Source: CAVRQM01 sp965246915 (lineage in GTDB: Bacteria; Pseudomonadota; Alphaproteobacteria; Acetobacterales; Acetobacteraceae). From it: a stretch of DNA of 64,000 nt. The first letter of the stretch is position 1. Each line of letters begins with the position of its first letter. The position numbers were made by a program, and so were the translations under genes. Positions 16,127-25,770 of this stretch are shown in pieces. Location of the stretch: NCBI GenBank assembly GCA_965246915.1, contig CBDFGB010000033.1, forward strand, positions 124,001 through 188,000, given 5' to 3'. A model generated the notes under the pieces. That model was not told the DNA's origin and did not search any database. It was given only the letters and a program-made list of their open reading frames with translations.

Positions 16127-16803
16127 CGGGCCTTCGTTTCCGCGTTTATCGGATACAGGCCCGGCAACGCCGCGCCGGCGTCGACCTCGCGCATGATCCA
16201 GGCTTCCAGCCGCTCCTGCTCCGGCGCTTCGGCGATCACGTCGGCAAGCAGCGCCGCCGGGATGAGGACGGCGCCGTCGCCGTCGACGACCACGACATCG
16301 TCCGGGAACACCGCGACCCCGCCGCAGCCGATCGGCTCCTGCCAGCCCACGAACGTGAGGCCCGCGACCGATGGCGGCGCGGCCACGCCGCTGCACCAGA
16401 CCGGCAGCGACGTGGCCAGCACGCCGGCAACGTCGCGCACCACGCCATCGGTGACCAGAGCGGCGACGCCGCGTCGGGCCATCCGGGCGCACAGGATATC
16501 GCCGAAAATCCCGGCCTCGGTGACGCCGCGTGAGTCGACCACGGCGATCACGCCCTCCGGCATCGCCTCGATCGCCGCCCGCGTCGAGATCGGCGACGCC
16601 CAGCTCGCGGGCGTGGCCAGATCCTCGCGCGCCGGCACGAAGCGCAGTGTGAAGGCGGGTCCGACCACCCGCGCCTGGTCTGGGCGCAACGGCCGGGTGC
16701 CGCGCATCCAGACGTTGCGCAGCCCCTTCTTCAGCAGGATCGTGGTGATCGTGGCGGTCGACACGGACTGCAGGGTCGTGCGGAGGGACGAGTCGAAGGT
16801 CAT
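16093..16803 (-). CDS. RraA-like protein / HMG aldolase superfamily
   Basis: A protein of 236 residues with the RraA-like fold shared by ribonuclease-activity regulators and class II 4-hydroxy-4-methyl-2-oxoglutarate/oxaloacetate aldolases. The core has GIFGDILCARMARRGVAALV and TDGVVRDVAGV, where the Arg-Asp pair is the substrate/metal signature of the aldolase branch. PDDVVVVDGDGAVLIPAALL closes the barrel. It starts at ATG 16803, 32 bases after the fold-III PLP gene, with which it probably forms an operon. That neighbour favours a metabolic aldolase or decarboxylase role over RNase E control. Confidence 0.8.
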   Translation of the reverse strand: MTFDSSLRTTLQSVSTATITTILLKKGLRNVWMRGTRPLRPDQARVVGPAFTLRFVPAREDLATPASWASPISTRAAIEAMPEGVIAVVDSRGVTEAGIFGDILCARMARRGVAALVTDGVVRDVAGVLATSLPVWCSGVAAPPSVAGLTFVGWQEPIGCGGVAVFPDDVVVVDGDGAVLIPAALLADVIAEAPEQERLEAWIMREVDAGAALPGLYPINAETKARYEAARLSGSA

Positions 16804-16835
16804 GCAGGCTCCTGGGTGGCCCGGTGGATGGCCGA

Positions 16836-18176
16836 TCAGAAAAAAGTCCGGATCGCGCCGGTGACGTCGTAGTCGTCGTCGACCAGCAGCAGCGAGCGCC
16901 ATTTGTCGAATGTCGTGCAGACATGCGACACGCCGAAGCCCACTGAGTCGCCGATCGCCAGCGGCGAGTCCTCGGGAACGGACAGGAAGGCGTGCTGGTC
17001 GTTCAGGCGCAGCACGCGGTGGCCCGGCGGCAGTCCGGCCGGCCGGGCCTGGGACCCGCGCGGGAGATGCCACAGCGGCACCGGCATCTCCACATCGTAC
17101 GACACGTCGCGCTTGCCCATCGTGGCGATCGCCAGACCCGGCTCCGGCCGCGATTGCACCGCGGCCCACACCTCGACGGCCGCCGTCATCGGCGGCGTGA
17201 TGTCCGCCAGACCGGGGGCGCGGGCGCGGAGGTTCTGGAACGCCCGCTCGTAGGACAGGCTGTCATGGGTGAGATAGCAGCCGCTGCGGATCACCACGAG
17301 ATGATCCCGCCGCGTGCCCCACCTCGACAGATCAAAACCGGCAAGGTCGAGGAACGTGGTCCCGCCCGCGGTCAGTACGACCGGACCCGCGTCGAACAGA
17401 CCCTCGCCGTGGCAGCGCGTCGCGAGCTCGCGGACATTCTCCAGGATGCTCAGCGCGCGACGCTCCCGCTCGGACGGTTCGAGGCCGCCGAACACATCCT
17501 CGTATGCCTCGACACCGCGCAGCGAAAGGGCCGGGCGCAGCGCGCGGATGGTTCGGGCGAGGTCGAGCGCCCCGGCGACGGATCGGACCCCGGTCCGCCC
17601 GCCCATCGCGCCGATTTCCACGAGCACCTGCAGCGGCCGGCTCGCGTCCGCCTGCACCGCCGACGCAAGCTGATGGGCGTTGTCGGCGGAATCGACCACG
17701 CAATAGAAATCCAGCGCCGGGTGGTCGCGCAATAGGCCGAGGGCGATGCCGATATTGGCGTCGCCGACCAACTGGTTGGCGAGCAGGATGCGGGTGATCC
17801 CACACCCGGCCAGGATCGCCGCCTGCTGCGCGGTGGCCGCGGTGATGCCCCACGCCCCGTCCTGCAACTGCATCTGAAACAGGCGCGGCGCCATCGTGGT
17901 CTTGCCATGCGGCGCGATCACCGCGCCGGACAGCGCGAGGAACTGGCGCATCCAGGCGCGATTTGCCGCGAGGGCGGATTGCTTCAGGACCGCGACCGGC
18001 AGCGGCAGGTTGGCGCGGCGCAGCGACAGCCCGGCCGCGCCGATCGCGCCGAACGGCCCGGGCCAGGAGGGCGGTATCCCCTTCCAGGTCGCATCGGTCG
18101 CGGCCGCATCGGTCGCGTCCAGCGCGCGAGCCAGCCGGTCCGGGTCATAGCCGATCGCCGTGGCGCCGTTCGCCAT
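16836..18176 (-). CDS. Fold-type III PLP enzyme (D-serine dehydratase / D-threonine aldolase-like)
   Basis: A protein of 446 residues with an alanine-racemase-like N-terminal barrel. APHGKTTMAPRLFQMQLQDG contains Lys92, the expected PLP lysine. The barrel continues with VLVEIGAMGGRTGVRS and a phosphate-binding region. The C-terminal domain has the conserved block LPPGHRVLRLNDQHAFLSVP, where the H near the end is the divalent-metal site of D-threonine aldolase / D-serine dehydratase proteins (usually N-x-Q/E-H). It likely acts on a D-amino acid or 3-hydroxy-D-amino acid in the cytoplasm. Substrate not determined. Confidence 0.8.
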   Translation of the reverse strand: MANGATAIGYDPDRLARALDATDAAATDATWKGIPPSWPGPFGAIGAAGLSLRRANLPLPVAVLKQSALAANRAWMRQFLALSGAVIAPHGKTTMAPRLFQMQLQDGAWGITAATAQQAAILAGCGITRILLANQLVGDANIGIALGLLRDHPALDFYCVVDSADNAHQLASAVQADASRPLQVLVEIGAMGGRTGVRSVAGALDLARTIRALRPALSLRGVEAYEDVFGGLEPSERERRALSILENVRELATRCHGEGLFDAGPVVLTAGGTTFLDLAGFDLSRWGTRRDHLVVIRSGCYLTHDSLSYERAFQNLRARAPGLADITPPMTAAVEVWAAVQSRPEPGLAIATMGKRDVSYDVEMPVPLWHLPRGSQARPAGLPPGHRVLRLNDQHAFLSVPEDSPLAIGDSVGFGVSHVCTTFDKWRSLLLVDDDYDVTGAIRTFF

Positions 18177-18286
18177 CCGTCAGTTCCGCCGCTTCGCGCT
18201 GTCGCCCGCATTGTATAGCGCGGCCCGTCGTCGGCGCGATCCCGGACCGTCGCGCCACGTCTGGCCCGCTCAGGTTTCGGTCACCT

Positions 18287-20848
18287 ATGGCTGCGCACCC
18301 TGCTTTGATGGACTCGACGGGCGGCGCGATTGGACCAGCGACATCGGACGTGGCGACCCGCGCGCTGGAGGCCGCGTCCGTCGGCGGCTGGGAGCTGGAG
18401 CTCGATACCGGGCGCCTGACGTGGACCTCGGTCACCTGGCGCATCCACGAACTCGATCCGGCCACGTCGCCGTCCGTGGACCGGGCGCTCTCCTTCTATC
18501 CCCCGCCGGGCCGTGCGGTGCTGGAGGAAGCCGTGGCCCAAGCCATCGCGCATGGCCGGCCCTATGACCTGGAGCTGCCATTCGTCACCGCGCGAGGGCG
18601 GCACATCTGGGTGCGCGCCTGCGGCCAGGCGATCCGCGAGGCCGGCCGGACCGTCAAGCTGAGCGGCGCGTTCCAGGACGTTACCGCTCGTCGCGAGATG
18701 ACGCAGCGCGCCGAGCGCCTGTCGGTCGTGGCGCGGCAAATGACCAACGCAATCATCATCACGGACGCCGAGGGTCTGACGGAATGGGTCAATGACGCGT
18801 TCTGCCGGCTCACGGGCTACGACCTCGCGGATTTGCGTGGCCGCAAGCCGGGACATGTGCTGCGCGGCCCCGACACCGATCCGCAGACGTCGCGGCTTAT
18901 GGGCGAACACATCGCCTGCGGGGAGGGTTTCGATCTCGAGATCGTCAACTACACCTCGCAAGGCGAGCCATACTGCATTTCGATCGTCTGCACGCCGCTG
19001 CGTGACGACCACGGATCCCTGACCGGCTTCATCGCCGTGGAATCCGACGTGACCGCCCGCCGTCGCGCGGAGGCCGCCGCCTTGCAGGAAGCCGCGGAGC
19101 GACGACGAGCCGAAGCCTTGCTGTGGGACGTGCTCGAGGCGCTGCCGAGCGGCGTCGCCGCATACGACCCCTCCGAGCGCCTGATCCTGAACAATCGCGC
19201 CTTTACCGATATGTTCTCCGTGGTGGCGGGCTTCATCACGCCCGACTGCCGCCTCGAGGCGCTGATCCGCCGTGGCGCGGAGAATGGCCAATATCCCGAC
19301 GCCGGCGAGACGAACGCCGAGCGCGAGCGGTGGGTGCTGGACTATTTGGACGAACACCGACGCCCGAAGACCGCGCGGACGCTGCGGCTGCCGGACGGCC
19401 GCTTCGTCCTTGCGCGGCAACGGCGGTCCGACACCGGCAACATCGTCTGCATCCGCACGGACACGACGGACCTCAAGCGCGCCGAGGAGGCGTTGCGCGC
19501 GCAGGCCGAGCAGGATGGCCTCACGCTGCTGGCCAACCGTTACGCCTTCCTCCGCGCGCTGGAGCGCGCGCTCCAGCGTCGCGACGGTGACGACGGCGGC
19601 GCCGGGTGCAGCGGTGCCCTGATGGTGTTCGACCTCGACTACTTCAAGCAGGTCAACGACACGCTCGGCCACGACATGGGCGATGCGCTGCTGAAGGAGG
19701 TGGCCGCGCGGCTGCGCGATAACGCGAGGCGAGATGACGTTGCGGCCCGCCTGGGCGGCGACGAGTTCGCGGTCGTGATGCCGGGGCTGACGGAGCATTC
19801 GGTGCTGGCCGCCCGGATGACGGAGATCCAGTCGGCCCTCGCGGTTCCCGTCGACATTGGCGGCCGCCGAGTGGCGGTGACCATTTCGGCGGGCGTGACG
19901 CTATTCCCGCAGGATGGGTCGACGGCCGAGCAATTGTTCAAAAACGCGGACCTCGCCCTGTATGAGGCCAAGCGCATGGGTCGCGCGCGCTGGGCCGCGT
20001 TTCGCCCAGATCAGGCCGAGGCGATGCACCGGCATGTGCGTGTAGCCGACTCGCTCCGGCAGGCCCTGGCCACCGACGCGGTCACCGTCGCGTTCCAGCC
20101 GAAACGGCTGCTGCGCGGCGGCCATGCCGGATTCGAGACCCTGGCCCGATGGCACGACGGGACGCGATGGGTTCCGCCGGGCGAATTCGTGCCCGTCGCG
20201 GAGGAGACCGGGCAGATCGTGGCGCTGGGCCGCGCCGTGCTGGAAGCGACGCTCGCGCGGATGCGTATGCTGGCCGATCATGGGCTCGAGCCGGGGCGAG
20301 TCGCGATCAACGTGTCGGGCGCGCAACTGCTCGACGGCGGCTTCGTCGCCGACACGATGGCCGCACTCGCGCGGCACGGCTTCGGTCCCGCCGACCTCGA
20401 AATGGAGGTAACCGAGACGGTGCTGCTCGGCCGCGCGGCCGAGCGGGTCGAGAAAACGCTCCGCGAAATACGCGGTCTTGGCATCGCGCTGGCGCTCGAC
20501 GATTTCGGCACCGGCTACGCCTCGCTCGCGCATCTGTCGCGCCTGCCCATCGACCGGCTCAAGATCGACCGCGCGTTCGTGGCTGAGATCGGCCTCGGCG
20601 GACGCGGCGGCGTCATCGCGCGCACGGTGATCGGCCTGGCCCGCAGCCTCGAGATGGAATCCGTGGCCGAGGGCGTCGAGACGGCCGAGCAGCTTGCGTT
20701 CCTCGCGGCCGAAGGATGCGACGCGGCGCAGGGCTACCTGATCGCCAGGCCCTTGCTGTCCTACGGAGCGACCGAGGACTATCTGCGCGCGCAGGGTCTG
20801 GTCTCGCGACGCCCGCCGCTCCGGTTGGTCGGCGCGGCGCGGCCGTGA
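18287..20848 (+). CDS. PAS-GGDEF-EAL cyclic-di-GMP signalling protein
   Basis: About 853 residues from the ATG at 18287; no strong ribosome site, and an ATG at 18308 is an alternative. The order is PAS/PAC repeats (first near residues 25-140, second AIIITDAEGLTEWVNDAFCR near 155-270, third degenerate near 285-400), then GGDEF with an intact LGGDEFAVV (about residues 489-494), then an EAL domain. The EAL signature is present as E-T-L (GFETLARW, near residue 617). NVSGAQL, EVTETVL, LDDFGTGYASL and AEGVET are all intact, so phosphodiesterase activity is plausible. No transmembrane segment is seen, so it should sense cytoplasmic cues and make or break c-di-GMP. Confidence 0.88.
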   Translation: MAAHPALMDSTGGAIGPATSDVATRALEAASVGGWELELDTGRLTWTSVTWRIHELDPATSPSVDRALSFYPPPGRAVLEEAVAQAIAHGRPYDLELPFVTARGRHIWVRACGQAIREAGRTVKLSGAFQDVTARREMTQRAERLSVVARQMTNAIIITDAEGLTEWVNDAFCRLTGYDLADLRGRKPGHVLRGPDTDPQTSRLMGEHIACGEGFDLEIVNYTSQGEPYCISIVCTPLRDDHGSLTGFIAVESDVTARRRAEAAALQEAAERRRAEALLWDVLEALPSGVAAYDPSERLILNNRAFTDMFSVVAGFITPDCRLEALIRRGAENGQYPDAGETNAERERWVLDYLDEHRRPKTARTLRLPDGRFVLARQRRSDTGNIVCIRTDTTDLKRAEEALRAQAEQDGLTLLANRYAFLRALERALQRRDGDDGGAGCSGALMVFDLDYFKQVNDTLGHDMGDALLKEVAARLRDNARRDDVAARLGGDEFAVVMPGLTEHSVLAARMTEIQSALAVPVDIGGRRVAVTISAGVTLFPQDGSTAEQLFKNADLALYEAKRMGRARWAAFRPDQAEAMHRHVRVADSLRQALATDAVTVAFQPKRLLRGGHAGFETLARWHDGTRWVPPGEFVPVAEETGQIVALGRAVLEATLARMRMLADHGLEPGRVAINVSGAQLLDGGFVADTMAALARHGFGPADLEMEVTETVLLGRAAERVEKTLREIRGLGIALALDDFGTGYASLAHLSRLPIDRLKIDRAFVAEIGLGGRGGVIARTVIGLARSLEMESVAEGVETAEQLAFLAAEGCDAAQGYLIARPLLSYGATEDYLRAQGLVSRRPPLRLVGAARP

Positions 20849-20855
20849 CGACCGA

Positions 20856-23800
20856 CTAAGCGACCGGCCGCAAGCCCCCGCGCTGCCCGTCGATCGCCCG
20901 GGTCAACGCGCTTGCCAGCTGCTCGGGGGCGAACGGTTTGGCGATCAACGGCCAGTCGCCGGCCCGCTGCAGCGCGGTGGTGTCCGCGTAGCCGGTCACG
21001 AGCAGGATCGGCAGATCCGGATGGCGCGCGCCGATGCGAGCGGCCAATTCTGCGCCGTTCATGTCCGGCATGGCGAAGTCGATCAGCACGACGTCGAAAT
21101 CGATACTGCCCGCGAGCAGGTCGAGCGCCGCCTCGCCCCCGGCCGTCTCGGTGACCCGGAAGCCCAGCTCCTCCAGCATGAGCCGCGTGACGTCGCGCAC
21201 CGCCTCATCGTCGTCGACCAGCAGCGCGCGGCGACCGTCCTCGATAACGGGCCCCGCCGTCGCGACGGCCGCCTCGCGAGACGCCGGGGCCGCCGCGTGG
21301 GCGGCGCGCGGCAGGAACACCCGGAACGAGGTGCCCTCATTCAGTCGCGTGTCGATGCGCACGCCGCCGCCGGACTGCTTGGCGAACCCGTAAACCTGCG
21401 CCAGTCCGAGGCCCGAGCCCTTGCCGGGCTCCTTGGTCGTGAAGAACGGCTCGAACACCCGCTCCAGGACGTCCGGCGTCATGCCGGTGCCGGCGTCGGT
21501 CACCGTCACCACGACATACTCTCCCGGTGAGGGCTCCTCCGCGCGATGGGGCGCGCCGAGGACCGCGTTGCCGGTCGCGATGGTCAGCGCCCCGCCAACC
21601 GGCATCGCGTCGCGCGCGTTGATCGCGAGGTTCAGGATCACCAGCTCGAGTTGAGTCTGATCGACGAAGGCGGGCCAGACATTCTCCGCCAACACGATCT
21701 CCAGTCGGACCGTCCCGCCCAGCGTGCTGCGCAGCAGATCGTCCATGCCGCAAATCGCTTCGTTCAGGTCGAGCGCGCGCGGGTCGAGATGCTGCTTGCG
21801 CGAGAAGGCCAGCAATTGTCCCGTCAGATTGGCGCCACGCCGCGCGGCGGTGCGCATCATGCCGAGCCGGCGCTGCACCTTCTCGTCGCTCACGCCACGA
21901 CCGACGTAGTCGAGATTGCCCAGGATCACCGTCAGCAGATTGTTAAAGTCGTGCGCGACCCCCGATGTCAGCTGGCCCACCGCCTCCAACCGCTGCATTT
22001 GGGCAAGCGTTGCCTCGATACGCTCGCGTTCCTCGATTTCCGCGAGCAGTTCGGCATGGGCCGCGCGTTCCGCGGTCACGTCTCGGCCGATGCCGAAGAG
22101 GCTGTCTCCGCTGGCCTCGGGCGACAGCGCCCAGGCAATCGAGCGATACGAGCCGTCGGCGGCGACCAGACGGTTCTCAAAGCGAACCGGTTGCATCGTC
22201 TGGCGCATCCTCGCCAGCGCCGAGGCACCAATGTCGAGGTCGTCGGGATGCGTGACGGTGTTGTAGTGCGCCGACAAGAGGTGGGCCGCGGAATGGCCCA
22301 GCAGGCGGGTCCAGGACGGACTGACCCGCAGCAGCTGGCCATCGTAGTCGGCGGCGACCAGCAGGTCCTCGCTGAGTTCCCAGAGCCGGTCGCGTTCGGC
22401 GGTGCGTTCCAAGACGCGCTGCTCCAGCGTGTCGGCCAGCGCGCGCAACGCCGCCTGCGCGGCCCTCTGCTCCTCCAGGGCCCGCCGCCGCAGCCGGGCG
22501 GTGGCAAGATTGGCATTGACCCGGGCCAGCAGCTCGCGCGCCGAGAACGGCTTCGTGAGGTAGTCGTCCGCCTGCGTCTCGAACCCCTCGACACGCGCCT
22601 CCTCGCCCGCGCGGGCGGACAGCAGGATCACCGGTATGTCGCGCAGCCGCTCCTCGGCGCGGACCGCGCGAAGCAGGCCCAACCCGTCGAGGCGCGGCAT
22701 CATGATGTCGGTCAGCAGCAGGTCCGCCCCGACGCTGCGCAGCGTCGCTAGCGCCGTCTCGCCGTCACCCGCCGTCTCGACCTCGTGGCCGGCGGAACAC
22801 AGCAGGCGGCGCACGTAGTCGCGCATGTCGGCATTGTCGTCGGCCAAAAGGATGCGGCCGGCGGTGGGCGGGCGGGCGGCGGGCGGCGCCGTCGCCATTG
22901 TCCTGTCATGCTCGGTGATCTTCGCGTCCTCGGCGTTACTGAGCCAACTCAACGCCTCCCCAGCGAAGGCCGTTTCCAACACGCTATCGCGCGCGTCCGA
23001 CGGTTGATCGACGATTTGCTCAGCGGGCAGATGCGCGTGTCCGAACGGGATTCGCACGACGAACGCGCTGCCGCGATCAGGCTCGCTGTCGACGGTGATC
23101 TGGCCGCCGTGTAGCGCCACGAGGTCCCGCACCAGCGCGAGGCCGATGCCGCTGCCTTCGTGGCTACGCCCGCGCGATCCTTCAATGCGGTGAAATCGCT
23201 CGAAAATGCGGGACAAGTGCACCGCCGGAATGCCGGTGCCGGTGTCGCGCACGACAAGGGTCGCGGCGTCCTCGTCGCCGCGCAGCTCGACCCGGATCTC
23301 GCCCGCGAACGTGAATTTGAACGCATTCGACAGCAGGTTCAGGACGATCTTTTCCCACATCCCGGCATCGACGAAGACCGGCTGCCCGAGCGGTTCGCAG
23401 TTGATCACGAAGTCCAGGCCGGCCCGCTCCATGGCGGAATGGAACGCCGAGGCGAGTTCGGCGGTCAGCCGGGCGAGGTCCACGGGCCGGTACTGAACCT
23501 GCACGCGCTCGGCCTCGATGCGAGAGAAGTCCAGGAGCGTGTTGACCAGCCGAAGCAGCCGGACCGCGTTTCGCTCGCCCAGTTCCAGTAGCGGCCGCAA
23601 CTCCGCCCCGGATGCGGTGTCGGCGCGTTCCAGCGCGTCCTGCAGCGGTCCTATCATCAGCGTGAGTGGCGTGCGGAACTCGTGGCTTACGTTGGAGAAG
23701 AAGGCGGTCTTGGCGCGATCGAGCTCGGCCAGCGCGGCGGCTCGACGGCGCTCCGTTTCATAGGCGCGGGCGCTGGCCAGCGCAGAGGCGACCTGCCCGG

Positions 23801-24743
23801 CGAGCAGGCCGAGAAAATTCATATATCCGTCGTCGAGGTAGCGGTGGGGATTGATGCCGGCGATCAAGACTCCAGCCGGTCGTTCCTGGCCCTGCCGGGC
23901 GATTGCCACGGCGAGCGCCTCACGCGGCGGCATGGTCCAGGCGCCGTTCGGCAAATCGCGCGGCAACTCGGACACCCTGACCGCCTGCTCGCCGGCCCAG
24001 ATCGCCGCCATCGGCCACGTGACGCCAGGGTCGGCCTCCATCAGGTCGTGAAGGGCGTCGGCATGGGCGTCGTCGAACCCGGTCGCCGCCGCCAGCCGCG
24101 CCCGACCACCCTCGTCGTCCCAAAGATAGACAAGGCTGAACGGCAGGTCGCGGCGGTTGTCGTCCAGAACGCGCCGCGCGGCGTCCAGCGCGTCCTGCTC
24201 CGCGGGCGCGGCCGTCAGTCCGGCCGCCAGTTCGCCCAGCGTGCGCAGCCGCCGCTCGCTGATGACCCGCTCGGTCTCCTCGGTGACCACGCACAGATGG
24301 CCCGCGATCCGGCCGGCATCGTCCCGCAGCGGGCTGTAGGAGAAGGTGTGATACGTCTCCTCGGGATAGCCGCTGCGTTCCAGGAACAGCAAAAGGGCCT
24401 CGTCCCAAGTCGCCTCGCCGGTCGCGAGGACACGCTCGATGCGGGGGCCGATATCGGGCCAAATCTCCGCCCACACGTCGCGCGATGGCCGGCCAAGCGC
24501 CCAGCCGTGCTTGATGCCGAGGGTCGGCGCGTAGCTGTCGTTGTAAAGGAAGGCGAGATCCGGCCCCCAGCTCATCCACATCGCGAACCGGGACGTGAGC
24601 AGGATCCCGACGGTGGCATGCAGGCTTTGCGGCCAGGCCTCGATGGGGCCGAGCCTTGTCGAGCCCCAGTCGAGACCGGCGATCATCGGCCCCATCTCGC
24701 TGCCGGGAGCCAGCCTTTCGATGGAGTCGCGTCGCAAGGCCAT
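20856..24743 (-). CDS. Double hybrid sensor histidine kinase / response regulator
   Basis: 1295 residues from the ATG at 24743; GGGAG lies eight bases upstream and a GTG at 24746 is possible. The order is an N-terminal PAS-like domain (WPQSLHATVGILLTSRFAMW), a GAF-like domain (about 170-330), a HisKA with SHEFRTPLTLM (His near 353), HATPase (NLLSNAFKF, DTGTGIP), REC (LLTDIMMPRLDG, Asp near 678), a coiled stretch, PAS (about 770-890), a second HisKA with VAHDFNNLL (His near 931), a second HATPase and a C-terminal REC (LIDFAMPDMNG, Asp near 1221). It has no membrane anchor. Its stop is seven bases from that of the convergent GGDEF-EAL gene. Confidence 0.88.
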   Translation of the reverse strand: MALRRDSIERLAPGSEMGPMIAGLDWGSTRLGPIEAWPQSLHATVGILLTSRFAMWMSWGPDLAFLYNDSYAPTLGIKHGWALGRPSRDVWAEIWPDIGPRIERVLATGEATWDEALLLFLERSGYPEETYHTFSYSPLRDDAGRIAGHLCVVTEETERVISERRLRTLGELAAGLTAAPAEQDALDAARRVLDDNRRDLPFSLVYLWDDEGGRARLAAATGFDDAHADALHDLMEADPGVTWPMAAIWAGEQAVRVSELPRDLPNGAWTMPPREALAVAIARQGQERPAGVLIAGINPHRYLDDGYMNFLGLLAGQVASALASARAYETERRRAAALAELDRAKTAFFSNVSHEFRTPLTLMIGPLQDALERADTASGAELRPLLELGERNAVRLLRLVNTLLDFSRIEAERVQVQYRPVDLARLTAELASAFHSAMERAGLDFVINCEPLGQPVFVDAGMWEKIVLNLLSNAFKFTFAGEIRVELRGDEDAATLVVRDTGTGIPAVHLSRIFERFHRIEGSRGRSHEGSGIGLALVRDLVALHGGQITVDSEPDRGSAFVVRIPFGHAHLPAEQIVDQPSDARDSVLETAFAGEALSWLSNAEDAKITEHDRTMATAPPAARPPTAGRILLADDNADMRDYVRRLLCSAGHEVETAGDGETALATLRSVGADLLLTDIMMPRLDGLGLLRAVRAEERLRDIPVILLSARAGEEARVEGFETQADDYLTKPFSARELLARVNANLATARLRRRALEEQRAAQAALRALADTLEQRVLERTAERDRLWELSEDLLVAADYDGQLLRVSPSWTRLLGHSAAHLLSAHYNTVTHPDDLDIGASALARMRQTMQPVRFENRLVAADGSYRSIAWALSPEASGDSLFGIGRDVTAERAAHAELLAEIEERERIEATLAQMQRLEAVGQLTSGVAHDFNNLLTVILGNLDYVGRGVSDEKVQRRLGMMRTAARRGANLTGQLLAFSRKQHLDPRALDLNEAICGMDDLLRSTLGGTVRLEIVLAENVWPAFVDQTQLELVILNLAINARDAMPVGGALTIATGNAVLGAPHRAEEPSPGEYVVVTVTDAGTGMTPDVLERVFEPFFTTKEPGKGSGLGLAQVYGFAKQSGGGVRIDTRLNEGTSFRVFLPRAAHAAAPASREAAVATAGPVIEDGRRALLVDDDEAVRDVTRLMLEELGFRVTETAGGEAALDLLAGSIDFDVVLIDFAMPDMNGAELAARIGARHPDLPILLVTGYADTTALQRAGDWPLIAKPFAPEQLASALTRAIDGQRGGLRPVA

Positions 24744-24818
24744 CACCAAGGCTCCCGCCGGAGGCTGGCCGCGCGTGGGCCGTCGAGCCTCCTAGCAGAC
24801 GGTTTCGGCTTCTCAAAT

Positions 24819-25406
24819 TCAAGCGGCCGTGCGCGCTTTCCGCATCGTGAGACGGATGTCGACCTCGCGCTCGACGAAGCGCCACTCCTCGGTCGCGCGC
24901 AGCCGCGTGACCATGTCCTCGAAGAGTTCCCGATGATCGGGAGCGTATTCAAACCAGGTGAGAAAGTCGAACGGCCCGTCGCCCAGGTCGCGGCAGTGGT
25001 GCAGACGCCGCGCGACGGCCGGCAGCGTGCGCGCGCCGATGCGGATGTGGCCCGAGGTTTCCTCGAAGATCGCGCGGCGCTCGTCCTGCGCCAGCGCCCA
25101 CCAGGCAGTCGTCTTGCGGATGGGGATCAGGGCCGCCTGGGTCGCCGTGGGGCGGGCGAGCCCCTCCTGGACGGCGGCCATCGCGTCGGCTTCGGCACGA
25201 TGGGTGTAGCGGGCATGGCTCGTGGCACCCCGCAGGACCCAAGACGTCTCGCCGGTCTCGCGCCAGTCGGCCGCCCTGGCGATGTCGAGGCATTCGGCCT
25301 GGGGCAGCGTGTCGCCGATCACCGGCGCGATACTGTCGATGCGCCAGGTGCCAGACGTCCCGGCCGTGAATATCCAGTGGTCGCGCGCCGGTCGGGCCTC
25401 GATCAT
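24819..25406 (-). CDS. Chlorite-dismutase family heme protein
   Basis: A protein of 195 residues of the chlorite dismutase / HemQ-like superfamily (dimeric ferredoxin-like fold). The diagnostic C-terminal region is RRLHHCRDLGDGPFDFLTWF, with the proximal heme His candidate in LHH, preceded by TTAWWALAQDERRAIFEETS. It has no signal peptide, unlike periplasmic chlorite dismutases of perchlorate reducers. A role in heme handling or peroxide chemistry is more likely than chlorite removal. It starts one base after the CopC-like gene ends and is probably the last gene of an M20 amidohydrolase-copC-cld unit. Confidence 0.75.
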   Translation of the reverse strand: MIEARPARDHWIFTAGTSGTWRIDSIAPVIGDTLPQAECLDIARAADWRETGETSWVLRGATSHARYTHRAEADAMAAVQEGLARPTATQAALIPIRKTTAWWALAQDERRAIFEETSGHIRIGARTLPAVARRLHHCRDLGDGPFDFLTWFEYAPDHRELFEDMVTRLRATEEWRFVEREVDIRLTMRKARTAA

Positions 25407-25407
25407 C

Positions 25408-25770
25408 CTATTTCACGGTGAACGCGATATCGCCCTGCGAGCCTTCAAGGTCCGGCACCGAACGGGTCGACCACCGCAGCACGTAGCGGCCCGGCGACAG
25501 GCGTGGCGCGGTCGCGTAAAGCACGCTGGGCTGGCTGTTCAGTCTCGGGTGAAGCGTCTCGACCACCTGGTCGTCGCGCAGCACGCTGAGCACCGAGCCG
25601 GAGTGGTCGACCGGGCCGTCGAAGCGAATAAAGAACTCGGTCGCGTGGCCGTCCATTACCGCCTCTGCGACCGGTTTGGACTCCATGACGTGCATCGTCG
25701 CCGCGCGGGCCAGGCCCGGGCCAAGCAGCAGCGAGCAAAGCAGGGCGGCGGCGATAATCCGACCGCTCAT
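25408..25770 (-). CDS. CopC-like periplasmic protein
   Basis: A protein of 120 residues with a signal peptide cleaved near GLARA, residue 23, followed by a CopC/immunoglobulin-like beta sandwich (VMESKPVAEAVM, EFFIRFDGPVD, LSPGRYVLRWSTRSVPDLEG, DIAFTVK). CopC proteins bind copper in the periplasm. Here the mature N-terminus does not start with His, and the usual D-G-H-P before the last strand is replaced by V-P-D-L-E, so the classical Cu(II) site is at least partly missing. It is coupled by ATGA to the upstream M20 gene and directly followed by the chlorite-dismutase-like gene. Confidence 0.78.
   Translation of the reverse strand: MSGRIIAAALLCSLLLGPGLARAATMHVMESKPVAEAVMDGHATEFFIRFDGPVDHSGSVLSVLRDDQVVETLHPRLNSQPSVLYATAPRLSPGRYVLRWSTRSVPDLEGSQGDIAFTVK

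Noticed and set aside
15092..16924. A 610-codon open frame opposite thyX
   Set aside because: It is antisense to thyX and merges with an out-of-frame reading of the RraA-like gene. Long stop-free antisense frames are common at this GC content and the product is low-complexity and Arg-rich.
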